DNA of 11,752 nt, from the NCBI GenBank assembly GCA_017472905.1, contig JAFUNW010000265.1, forward strand, positions 1-11,752, in the 5' to 3' direction. Below the pieces are notes generated by a model. It worked only from the letters and a program-made list of their open reading frames with translations. It was not told the origin of the DNA and did not search any database. The number at the start of each line of letters is the position of its first letter. The first letter of the stretch is position 1. Shown in pieces: positions 1-6,534 of this stretch. The stretch is from Bacteroidaceae bacterium (GTDB taxonomy: Bacteria; Bacteroidota; Bacteroidia; Bacteroidales; Bacteroidaceae). A program made the translations under genes and the position numbers.

Positions 1-140
1 GGCAAATCAGTATTAAAGTCAAGGTGAAGCAGGAACGGCACTTTGTCGTAACGCTCTTCCGGAAATTCGTGAACATCGCACCCTGAAAACGCAAGCAGCG
101 ACATCACACAAAACAATATGTAGCGTAATATCTTTTTCAT
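1..140 (-). CDS. Lipoprotein, probably FimB/Mfa2-like fimbrial anchor (partial, 5' end only)
   Basis: The window holds the first 46 codons; the rest lies beyond the left edge. The start MKKILRYILFCVMSLLAF is a lipoprotein signal peptide ending in a lipobox (FSGC), so Cys21 would be lipidated and the mature protein held at the outer membrane. The mature part begins CDVHEFPEE and continues with VPFLLHLDFNTDL. From memory this resembles the N-terminus of Bacteroidales FimB/Mfa2-family fimbrial subunits, which cap and anchor fimbriae. The ATG overlaps the stop codon of the upstream DUF3575 gene (ATGA, bases 137-140), so the two are co-transcribed and probably translationally coupled. Lipoprotein status is well supported. 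The FimB/Mfa2 family call is an inference from a short fragment plus context; another operon lipoprotein family such as DUF5119 is possible. Confidence 0.6.
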   Translation of the reverse strand, partial: MKKILRYILFCVMSLLAFSGCDVHEFPEERYDKVPFLLHLDFNTDL

Positions 141-1441
141 CGCTTGCCTCCTTTCTTCTTTAAGTCAAACGAATAGGAGAACGACACAGCTGCTTGGTCA
201 ATGCCCCAATAGGTCTTCTTGATGCTCTCTATCATCAGACCGTCTTTCGTGCGTGGGGTATTGTAGAATTTGTCGTAGTGACGGGAATATACACCTGCTC
301 CGAGAGAGAACTCCACTCTCCAACGGTTGTTCTTGCTGATAGGCATACGATAACCGATGCTCACACCACCACCGATGGAAGGCGTTTCGCGGTTATGGTC
401 CTGATAGCGGTAATCACCGTCAAAAGCAAAATTGTAGTATGCCAGTGAGAAGTGTGCTCCACCGAAGAATCCGTCATTTTCTTCCGACAGCCAATAGCGT
501 AACTCAGGCTGAACGGCAAAGGTACGGAACTTGATTGTCGATTTGAAATAGTCCCAAGCCGAATAATAGACAGGAAGAGTAAATGACCAATGCTTCGCCA
601 AATCAATTTCTGCGGCTACATTGGCAATAGCCATTCCTAAACCTATGGCATTTGTTTTCAAATGTAGTTTGCGGCTCCATCCCTCTACTTCGGGGATAAC
701 CGTTTCTATAATTGCTGTTGAATCAGGTATAATCTCAATGATTTCAACGGGAGGTTTTGGTTTTGTTACTTCAACAATGGGTTCTATCGGTTTTACTTCC
801 GTATAGTATAATATATAGAATGATGAATTACGTATACGTGGATAATAGGTTTTAAGAAGGTATCGATAAACAGGGAGTTGTTCCATTCTCCACTTTTTTG
901 TTCCTACATTAATATCTGCATCAATAATTGAAATTACTTTTTCTATAGAGGATTTTTTCATCAAAGTATCTTTCTTAATATATTCACGCAATTGGAACCA
1001 TGATTCACCATCCGGATATACATGTAGGCAATTAAGTAATTCAGGGTGCTTATCAAGAATGTATTTACGCATAGTATTAGCTCGATTTCTTGAAAGCATC
1101 AGATTATGTTCATATACGCCTTCCGGCGATGATTGAGATACAACAACTATCGAATCTATATTTGATATGCCGATTGAATCTATTTTGTGAGCAAAATTTC
1201 GCAATGATGTATCATTGCCCATATAATCAAGGTCAAGATTATATTTGTCAAACTTGAAATGTACTTCAATTTGGGTATGTTGTTTGTTGATACGGATTTT
1301 ATTTCCTGATGTGTCAGCATTAAGAAATTCCTTACCGGCATGGAAATCTGTATCAATTTCCATGCTGCTCTCTTGCGAATGTGCAATACCTGCACCAAAC
1401 AGCAAGAGAATCAGCGTTATACAATATTTCTTAATGCGCAT
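137..1441 (-). CDS. DUF3575 outer-membrane protein with OmpA-like N-terminal domain
   Basis: The protein has 434 residues. Residues 1-22 are a signal peptide (hydrophobic core ITLILLLFGAGIA, cleavage near HSQ). Residues about 58-135 look like an OmpA/MotB-type domain: a strand VHFKFDKYNLDLDY, then SQSSPEGVYEHNLMLSRNRA, which matches the 'G...N..LS..RA' end of that family. Residues about 215-250 form a linker rich in Pro, Val, Ile and Glu. Residues about 255-434 have alternating aromatic/polar beta-strand character (SFTLPVYYSAWDYF, GGGVSIGYRM, FSLGAGVYSRHYDKF, ending FSYSFDL), typical of DUF3575 beta-barrels. Such genes accompany fimbrial/adhesin lipoproteins in Bacteroidales, so a role in assembling or displaying a surface fimbria is likely but inferred. 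It is the first gene of the operon downstream of the putative invertible promoter, and its stop overlaps the next start. The AUG at 1441 is chosen because it directly precedes the signal peptide. Confidence 0.8.
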   Translation of the reverse strand: MRIKKYCITLILLLFGAGIAHSQESSMEIDTDFHAGKEFLNADTSGNKIRINKQHTQIEVHFKFDKYNLDLDYMGNDTSLRNFAHKIDSIGISNIDSIVVVSQSSPEGVYEHNLMLSRNRANTMRKYILDKHPELLNCLHVYPDGESWFQLREYIKKDTLMKKSSIEKVISIIDADINVGTKKWRMEQLPVYRYLLKTYYPRIRNSSFYILYYTEVKPIEPIVEVTKPKPPVEIIEIIPDSTAIIETVIPEVEGWSRKLHLKTNAIGLGMAIANVAAEIDLAKHWSFTLPVYYSAWDYFKSTIKFRTFAVQPELRYWLSEENDGFFGGAHFSLAYYNFAFDGDYRYQDHNRETPSIGGGVSIGYRMPISKNNRWRVEFSLGAGVYSRHYDKFYNTPRTKDGLMIESIKKTYWGIDQAAVSFSYSFDLKKKGGKR

Positions 1442-1462
1442 AAATCAAAATAATAGGTCACT

Positions 1463-1477
1463 TCTCTTTGGAAGAGA
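1463..1477 (+). repeat. Inversion site L (15-bp inverted repeat, left copy)
   Basis: The sequence is TCTCTTTGGAAGAGA. It is itself palindromic (TCTCTT / AAGAGA) around a 3-bp centre, so only the central TGG gives it direction. The two right-hand copies carry CCA at the centre on the same strand and are therefore inverted relative to this one. It lies 22 bp upstream of the DUF3575 start codon, so it would stay in the 5' leader of the operon in either orientation. Confidence 0.75.
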
Positions 1478-1536
1478 GATTTATGCAACATATTTCAGTT
1501 GAAAGTGTGAGGCTTAGCTAAAGTAAAACTATTCGT

Positions 1537-1552
1537 TTAGCTCAACAATCCA
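1537..1552 (+). repeat. Direct repeat DR1 (16 bp) inside the invertible segment
   Basis: TTAGCTCAACAATCCA here is repeated exactly at 1692-1707 in the same orientation. Similarity extends with small gaps to about 30 bp (TTCGTT before, ATCAC..ATA after). This copy is inside the segment and the other is outside, beside the recombinase stop codon. It may be an accessory binding site for the recombinase or the trace of a local duplication; the sequence does not decide between these. Confidence 0.6.
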
Positions 1553-1602
1553 CATCACCAATAAACAAAATTAAAATCGGACATAACATTTTTTAGTGTA
1601 AA

Positions 1603-1635
1603 TTGGTACTATTTGCCGAAAAATGTGTAATTTTG
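1603..1635 (+). promoter_or_regulatory. Rightward promoter inside the invertible segment
   Basis: A -33-like TTGG (1603-1606) is followed after 21 bp by TAATTTTG (1628-1635), an exact match to the Bacteroides -7 consensus TAnnTTTG. The same TTGG and TAATTTTG pair, spaced 19 bp, lies upstream of the SulP gene in this window, which supports the reading. As given, the promoter points toward the 3' end of the recombinase gene and away from the DUF3575 operon, with a start predicted near 1642. The operon would then be OFF unless another promoter serves it. Confidence 0.6.
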
Positions 1636-1649
1636 CATCGGTAATCATT

Positions 1650-1684
1650 TCTCTTCCAAAGAGATAAGTTCTCTTCCAAAGAGA
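1650..1684 (-). repeat. Inversion sites A and B (two tandem right-hand copies)
   Basis: Two perfect copies of TCTCTTCCAAAGAGA lie at 1650-1664 and 1670-1684, separated by 5 bp, giving a 20-bp period. Both are in opposite orientation to site L. Either could pair with L for inversion, and pairing of A with B would delete 20 bp. Each copy can also form a small hairpin in RNA (CTCTT/AAGAG), but no T-run follows, so they are not credible terminators. Confidence 0.75.
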
Positions 1685-1691
1685 CCTTTCG

Positions 1692-1707
1692 TTAGCTCAA
1701 CAATCCA
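1692..1707 (+). repeat. Direct repeat DR2 (16 bp) next to the recombinase stop codon
   Basis: This is the second exact copy of TTAGCTCAACAATCCA. It starts 7 bp right of inversion site B and ends 4 bp before the recombinase stop codon. After an inversion the inner copy would become inverted relative to this one, so the relative orientation of the pair would report the state of the switch. Confidence 0.6.
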
Positions 1708-1711
1708 TCAC

Positions 1712-2920
1712 TTATAGAGATTTCAATATCATACTGTTCGCCTTATCAATTGCCATCGTATCCAATGATGCAAGGTAGATGCGTGTGGTGGCTTCCGAGT
1801 CGTGTCCCATACCTTCACTGATTACCGATAGAGGTATATTCTTACTTTTGGCAATGCTTGCCCAAGCATGTCGGGCAACATACAAGGTAAGTGATACAGA
1901 TAATCCGAGTTCTTTGCCAATGATTTTCAGACAACGGTTAATATTGTGGGCTGCATAAATGTATTGTTTGCGTTCATCTATTTGGCTGAAAGGCTTGATG
2001 ATGGGCAACAGGTAATTGGATTGTGAGGTATCGTACTTATTCACAATCTCCTGCATACATTTCTCCCATTTGATAAAGAGTTGTTGTCCTGTTTTGCGTC
2101 TGCGATAAGATAGCACACCGTTTTGCAAATCCTTTTTTCGTAAGTATGCCATATCTACGAATGACATTCCTCGAGTGTAAAAGCTCATCAGGAACATATC
2201 TTTGGCGAAATCAAAGGTTGGATTCATTGAGAAATCCATCTCCTTGATTCGCTTGATGACTTTCAAAGGTACGGCTCGTTTGACGGTCTTATCCACTCCG
2301 GTATAGACGTGCTTGAACGGAAAGCGTTGGGTAGTCAATCCCTTCTCCACAGCACGGTTATATACTGCCCGAAGATTACGCATATAGAATGAGGAGGAAT
2401 TTGGGCTCACTCCGTTATGCTTCAAATAGGATTCGTATGCCATCATCATATCGGAATCCATATCGTCCAATGCTAAATCTTTATCCTTTCGGAAGTGCTT
2501 GAAGCTGCAAAGGGTTGCAGTGTATGTTTCCGAAGTGCGTATTTTGCCCAATAATTTCAAATTAGCAATGACCCCTTCCATAAATGGGAAGAGAAAATTC
2601 TTAGGATTATCTGATATAAATTCCTCTATCACATCATCGGCGGTGTATTTACAACCGCTATGCTCAAAATCGGTAATGACCTTTTGAAGCTGCTTGACAT
2701 CCATTCGGATTTTATCGTTAATCTCTGAGAGATAGCGTTTCCGATTTTCATTGAACTTAGGTAATATCACCTCCGATAAGTGATTGTTCCACTCATAGTC
2801 GTAGAGACGGTAACCCGTCTTTTGCTGACGGGCGACACGATTGTGGATTACTTGATAGAAAATTGAGCATTGTCCGCCATCAACCGTTGATGGTCGGAAC
2901 TTAATCTTTACTGTTGCCAT
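1712..2920 (-). CDS. Tyrosine site-specific recombinase, probable DNA invertase of the adjacent switch
   Basis: The protein has 402 residues if it starts at MATVKIKFRPS, the usual opening of this Bacteroidales family. The N-terminal part (about 1-95) has the beta-rich arm/AP2-like look, about 105-205 is the SAM-like core-binding domain, and about 215-402 is the catalytic domain. Catalytic residues visible are Arg250 (TRGMS), Lys276 (RRKTGQ), Arg350 in TLYVARHAW, His373 (GMGHDS) and nucleophile Tyr382 (RIYLA). The first position of the HxxR box is Tyr347, common in this family. The gene ends about 28 bp from inversion site B and no transposition, phage or conjugation genes are near, so a dedicated invertase is more likely than an element integrase. 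The frame stays open upstream to 3076, but that extension is Lys/Asn/Gln-rich with no domain character, so I chose the internal ATG at 2920. Confidence 0.88.
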   Translation of the reverse strand: MATVKIKFRPSTVDGGQCSIFYQVIHNRVARQQKTGYRLYDYEWNNHLSEVILPKFNENRKRYLSEINDKIRMDVKQLQKVITDFEHSGCKYTADDVIEEFISDNPKNFLFPFMEGVIANLKLLGKIRTSETYTATLCSFKHFRKDKDLALDDMDSDMMMAYESYLKHNGVSPNSSSFYMRNLRAVYNRAVEKGLTTQRFPFKHVYTGVDKTVKRAVPLKVIKRIKEMDFSMNPTFDFAKDMFLMSFYTRGMSFVDMAYLRKKDLQNGVLSYRRRKTGQQLFIKWEKCMQEIVNKYDTSQSNYLLPIIKPFSQIDERKQYIYAAHNINRCLKIIGKELGLSVSLTLYVARHAWASIAKSKNIPLSVISEGMGHDSEATTRIYLASLDTMAIDKANSMILKSL

Positions 2921-3300
2921 ATCACAATCAGGTTTTTTTGATTTATTATGATTAACGTTACTGTTATCCTGCTTGTTCTTTATGGACTTGGCTTTGCTCT
3001 TCTGCTCCTTTACCGCTTTTTGTTTACTCGGAAAGGTTTGCTTGTTTGCATACAGTCTCTTCGTAGCTTTCAACATCTTTACGCATTTCTCAATCTTTTT
3101 GGCAATCTATGTTTGCTCTTGTGTTGCATCATAGATTTTAAATGTTTGTTTCTGTTGTTTTGCCTTAATCTTAGCCAATGAGGTTAGAACTTCATTCGAT
3201 GATTGAGTAGATAATTGCTTTCACAGGATGATAAAAGAGCGAACAGTGGACAAAAAGGTTAAAGTATAAGAGAATACTGGATATAAATAAGATTTTAAGA
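2921..3300 (-). other. Region upstream of the recombinase with an open, start-less lysine-rich reading; no confident gene
   Basis: The recombinase frame continues upstream through about 60 residues rich in Lys, Gln and Asn (2921-3106), meets a TAG at 3107-3109, then reads on for roughly 37 more residues of similar character (including TSLAKIKAKQQKQTFKIYD) before a TGA, with no ATG ahead of the TAG. It looks like either an AT-rich leader or the eroded end of a small gene. I recognise no family. I could not place a promoter for the recombinase here with confidence. The plus-strand reading of about 77 hydrophobic residues is simply the complement of the lysine-rich strand. Confidence 0.3.
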
Positions 3301-3302
3301 AA

Positions 3303-3340
3303 CAGAAAGGCTCACGCCCTTTCGTAGCGTGAGCCTCTCT
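3303..3340 (-). terminator. Rho-independent terminator of secDF
   Basis: A perfect 10-bp GC-rich stem (AGGCTCACGC at 3308-3317 with GCGTGAGCCT at 3327-3336) has a 9-nt loop and lies about 25 bp past the secDF stop codon. On the minus strand it is followed by a T-rich tract (TTTCTGTTTCTT). It separates secDF from the recombinase region. Confidence 0.85.
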
Positions 3341-3360
3341 ATAATCTGTTTTTAATTCTC

Positions 3361-6357
3361 TTATGCAACTACGTTACCACCTCTTTCTTTGCGGCTCATT
3401 ACGCGGTAAGCGATAGGAGCAGCTATGAAGAGTGAAGACAATGTTCCGAATAAAACTCCCAGAATCATGGCGAATGAGAAGCTACGGATGCTATCACCAC
3501 CAAGGAGGAAGATGCTGCCCAATACTACCAATGTACTGGCTGAAGTATTGATTGTACGTGCCATTGTGGTATTCAATGAGTCATTGAACAATTGGAATTT
3601 GTCACGCTTCGGATAGAGACCTGTAAACTCACGAACGCGGTCGAAGATAACCACCTTGTCATTGATTGAGTAACCGATAGCAGTAAGGATTGCACCAATG
3701 AATGTTTGGTCAATTTCCAAAGACATGGACACCCAACCGTGACAGAGAGAGTATACACCCATGATTAATAAGGTATCGCAAGTCAATGCCACTACAGAGC
3801 CTACAGAATAAGCCACGTTGCGGAAACGAACGAGGATGTAGAGGAAGATAGCGGCCAAAGCAAGGATTACGGACCAGATAGCGGAAGTCTTGATGTCGTC
3901 TGCTATAGACGGTCCAACCTTCTGTGAACTGATGATAGAGCCTCCGGCGCGGTTATCGCGGTCGATGAATACTTCCAATGTAGTACCTTCGGTCAACAGT
4001 TTGCCTTCGGACAGAGCTTCATAAAGGAATGCCTCTATCTCAGAGTCAATAGTCGGAGTCTCTTCATTGATGCGGTAGTTGGTAGAAACACGGATTGTTT
4101 TTCCATCAGTACCCAATGCAATGGCTTGTACGTTGGCATCTGTAATCTTTTGAGAAAGTAATGCTTCTACTGTTTCCGGCTCAACTTCTTGTTCGAATTG
4201 TACAACGAAGTTACGTCCTCCGGTAAAGTCGATACTCTGAGCCAAACCGCGTCCGATGGGAGATAGAGAAATCACGCTGATTACAATGAATGTTCCAAAG
4301 ATAATCAACGATTTCTTGGCAGAACCCATGAAGTTGTATTTGGTTCCTTGCATCAAGTTCTTGGACCATTTGGTTACAAATGTCAAATTCAACCATTTGT
4401 CCTTGCCCATGCGCCATTCATAAACAATGCGCGTCATGAATACAGCGGTGAAGAATGAACAAAGAATACCGATAATCAATGTTGTGGCGAATCCACGAAT
4501 AGGACCGGTACCGAAATTGAACAAGATAATACCGGTGATGATAGAGGTCAAGTTTGAGTCGAAGATGGCAGAGAATGCATTCTTGTAACCATCAGACAAA
4601 GCTGTACGTACATTCTTGCCGGCACGCAACTCTTCTTTCGCGCGTTCATAAATAAGTACGTTCGCATCTACGGCCATACCCAATGTAAGCACCATACCGG
4701 CAATACCGGACATCGTCAAGGCTGCTTGGAATGAAGTCAAGATACCGAGAGTGAAGAAGAAGTTTACAATCAAGGCTCCGTTAGCCACCATACCCGGAAT
4801 CATTCCGTACATAGCGCACATATAAGCCATCAACAAGATAAATGCCACAACGAACGACATGATACCTTGGTTGATAGATTCTTGTCCCAAAGAGGGACCA
4901 ACGATGTCTTCTTGAACGATGCGTGCAGGAGCCGGCATTTTACCGGATTTCAATACGTTTGCCAAGTCTTTGGTTACTTCCGGCGTAAAGCTTCCGGTGA
5001 TTTGAGATACACCTCCGGATATTTCGCCCTCTACATTCGGAGCACTGTAAACGTATCCATCCAAAACGATGGCAATGGCATGGTCTATATTGTTTTTTGT
5101 CAATGTTGCCCAACGGCGAGCACCATCGGTATTCATAGACATGCTTACGCACGGTTTGTTGTATTGGTCGTAAGTGTCAGTAGCGTCTACGATGACATCA
5201 CCTTCCAACGGAGCACGTCCGTTGCGTTCTGTTGACTTGATGGCATAAAGTTCGAAAAGTTGTCCGGTCTTGTCAGCATCAGATGCTTTAACTCCCCATT
5301 TCAGACGAAGTTCGCGAGGCAACATGCTGACAATTTCTTTCATAGACAAAAGACGATTCACTTCAGCTGTATCTTTGTAGTGAGCATATCCTACCACACA
5401 GCCTCCTCCTTGTCTGTTCAAGTAAAGAATAGAGGTCAACGGATTCTCTTTCTTTGCTTGCTCCATGTTTTGAGCTGTTTGTGCAGCATCGCCTGATAAA
5501 GCAGCAGCCAAGCTGTCGGCTGCACTCAGTTTTTTACCTTCATCCTGTTTTTTCGGAGTTTCAACTGTTGCAGAATCAGTAGCCAAGGCTTCCTGGTCAG
5601 ACAAAATTGTACGCAATCTCGCATCTGCAGAAATCAAGCTCGGAACAATGTTAACGGCATCGAATGTTTCCCAGAATTCGAGGTTGGCAGAACCTTGCAA
5701 GAGTTTTCTGACACGCTCAGGCTCTTTAATACCGGGGAGTTCCACCATGATACGTCCCATACCGCCTTCCAAAGCTTGAATGTTTGGTTGTGCTACACCA
5801 AAACGGTCGATACGTGTACGCAATACATTGTACGAGTTGTCAATGGCAGCTTTTACTTCTTCCCGAAGCACTTTTTCTACTTCAGCATCTGTGCTCTTAG
5901 TCGTCACTTTATCTTTTAATTGCTGAGTGGCGAAAATCTCGGAAAGCTTTCCTTCCGGAGCCAACTTATGATACTCTTCTATGAAAAGAGTAATGAAATC
6001 CTCTTGGCTGGTTATTTGACGTTTTGCAGCAGCTTCTACTGCTTTGTTGAACGCTTCATCGCTCTTGTGGTCTGCCAAAGTTTTCACTACTTCCGGTACA
6101 GATACCTCCAAAATAACGTTCATACCACCTTTCAGGTCCAAACCTAACCCGATTTCCATCTCGCGACATTGCTTGAGCGTATAAATACCCAGGTAAACAC
6201 GCTCATTCTGCATTGAATCAAGGTAGTGTGATTCTCCTTTCGGGTCTTTTGCGGCCAAATTCATGTGATGGCGCGTCACAAAAGAGAAAGAAAGGTAAAA
6301 TGCACACACCAAAGTGAGCAATACCGCAAAAACCTTTACAAATCCTTTGTTTTGCAT
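3361..6357 (-). CDS. secDF: Protein translocase subunit SecDF (fused SecD-SecF)
   Basis: The protein has 998 residues. SecDF is an inner-membrane component of the Sec translocase that uses the proton gradient to help pull exported proteins out of SecYEG. The SecD half has a first membrane segment (about 7-27), the GLGLDLKGG motif (70-78), a large periplasmic P1 domain (about 80-480) with LEFWET and the IVLDGYVYSAPNV stretch, then VGPSLG and TM2-6 (about 495-650), including the TM4 signature AVDANVLIYERAKEEL with Asp564. The SecF half begins near 680, with SIDFTGGRNF (708-717), VGPSIADD, and IGYSINDKVVIFDR (894-907) with the conserved Asp900. Fusion into one chain is normal in Bacteroidota. 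A low-complexity Ala/Asp/Lys-rich stretch (about 255-303) interrupts P1. The gene is monocistronic, with its own promoter candidate and terminator. Confidence 0.97.
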   Translation of the reverse strand: MQNKGFVKVFAVLLTLVCAFYLSFSFVTRHHMNLAAKDPKGESHYLDSMQNERVYLGIYTLKQCREMEIGLGLDLKGGMNVILEVSVPEVVKTLADHKSDEAFNKAVEAAAKRQITSQEDFITLFIEEYHKLAPEGKLSEIFATQQLKDKVTTKSTDAEVEKVLREEVKAAIDNSYNVLRTRIDRFGVAQPNIQALEGGMGRIMVELPGIKEPERVRKLLQGSANLEFWETFDAVNIVPSLISADARLRTILSDQEALATDSATVETPKKQDEGKKLSAADSLAAALSGDAAQTAQNMEQAKKENPLTSILYLNRQGGGCVVGYAHYKDTAEVNRLLSMKEIVSMLPRELRLKWGVKASDADKTGQLFELYAIKSTERNGRAPLEGDVIVDATDTYDQYNKPCVSMSMNTDGARRWATLTKNNIDHAIAIVLDGYVYSAPNVEGEISGGVSQITGSFTPEVTKDLANVLKSGKMPAPARIVQEDIVGPSLGQESINQGIMSFVVAFILLMAYMCAMYGMIPGMVANGALIVNFFFTLGILTSFQAALTMSGIAGMVLTLGMAVDANVLIYERAKEELRAGKNVRTALSDGYKNAFSAIFDSNLTSIITGIILFNFGTGPIRGFATTLIIGILCSFFTAVFMTRIVYEWRMGKDKWLNLTFVTKWSKNLMQGTKYNFMGSAKKSLIIFGTFIVISVISLSPIGRGLAQSIDFTGGRNFVVQFEQEVEPETVEALLSQKITDANVQAIALGTDGKTIRVSTNYRINEETPTIDSEIEAFLYEALSEGKLLTEGTTLEVFIDRDNRAGGSIISSQKVGPSIADDIKTSAIWSVILALAAIFLYILVRFRNVAYSVGSVVALTCDTLLIMGVYSLCHGWVSMSLEIDQTFIGAILTAIGYSINDKVVIFDRVREFTGLYPKRDKFQLFNDSLNTTMARTINTSASTLVVLGSIFLLGGDSIRSFSFAMILGVLFGTLSSLFIAAPIAYRVMSRKERGGNVVA

Positions 6358-6423
6358 TGTTTAATTGATTTTTTATATTACTTATTTGTTTAATTTCTCT
6401 CTGCACATAAGGCTACAAGGGTG

Positions 6424-6453
6424 CAAATATAGCTTTTTTTTCACATTAAGAAA
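6424..6453 (-). promoter_or_regulatory. Probable secDF promoter
   Basis: On the minus strand TATATTTG (6431-6424) matches the Bacteroides -7 consensus TAnnTTTG exactly. A weak -33-like TTTC lies 18 bp upstream (6453-6450). The start would fall near 6417, giving a leader of about 60 nt before the secDF ATG. It sits in the gap downstream of the endonuclease-fold gene. Confidence 0.6.
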
Positions 6454-6485
6454 TGATTTAGAGGGGATTATTTAAGCTTTTGTAA

Positions 6486-6513
6486 TAAAAAAAGGAGTTT
6501 CTCCGGATTTTTT
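6486..6513 (-). terminator. Probable terminator of the rhomboid/endonuclease-fold operon
   Basis: On the minus strand an A-rich run is followed by a short hairpin, GGAG-AAA-CTCC (6504-6494), then seven T residues. The GC stem is only 4 bp, but A-T pairing of the flanking runs can extend it. It begins about 22 bp past the operon's last stop codon and precedes the secDF promoter. Confidence 0.55.
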
Positions 6514-6534
6514 ATATGAAAAGAGCGTTAGAAA

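Larger units (their letters stand above)
1463..1664. other. Putative invertible promoter segment (phase-variation switch)
   Basis: This segment of about 200 bp between the recombinase and the DUF3575 operon is bounded by perfect 15-bp inverted repeats (TCTCTTTGGAAGAGA at 1463-1477, its complement at 1650-1664). A second right-hand copy at 1670-1684 offers an alternative boundary. Inside is a Bacteroides-type promoter that fires rightward. Flipping the segment about the first pair would move the -7 element to about 1492-1499 on the minus strand, some 50 bp ahead of the DUF3575 start codon. Bacteroides species commonly control surface polysaccharide and fimbria/outer-membrane-protein operons this way using tyrosine recombinases, and such a gene lies adjacent. 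The repeats and promoter match are visible; inversion itself is inferred. Confidence 0.72.

Noticed and set aside
1566..1573. Leftward -7 element TAATTTTG inside the invertible segment
   Set aside because: No TTTG-like -33 sequence lies 19-21 bp upstream on the minus strand, so I did not call it a promoter, though weak activity cannot be excluded.
1650..1684. Tandem repeats as a CRISPR remnant or recombinase terminator
   Set aside because: The repeats are 15 bp with a 5-bp gap and no spacers, and the hairpins are not followed by T-runs.
1712..2920. Integrase as marker of an integrative element or prophage
   Set aside because: No conjugation, phage or transposition genes, no tRNA, and no attachment-site duplication around it; the adjacent inverted repeats explain the gene better.
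2921..3076. N-terminal extension of the recombinase to an ATG at 3076
   Set aside because: The 52 added residues are low-complexity Lys/Asn/Gln-rich, while the family normally begins MATVK..FRPS at 2920.
2948..3181. Plus-strand hydrophobic small protein of 77 residues
   Set aside because: It is the complement of a lysine-rich AT-rich stretch, which always reads as Phe/Leu-rich; it overlaps the recombinase upstream frame and has no supporting signal.
4867..5235. Plus-strand ORF of 122 residues inside secDF
   Set aside because: It is antisense to the conserved P1 domain of SecDF and has no independent support.
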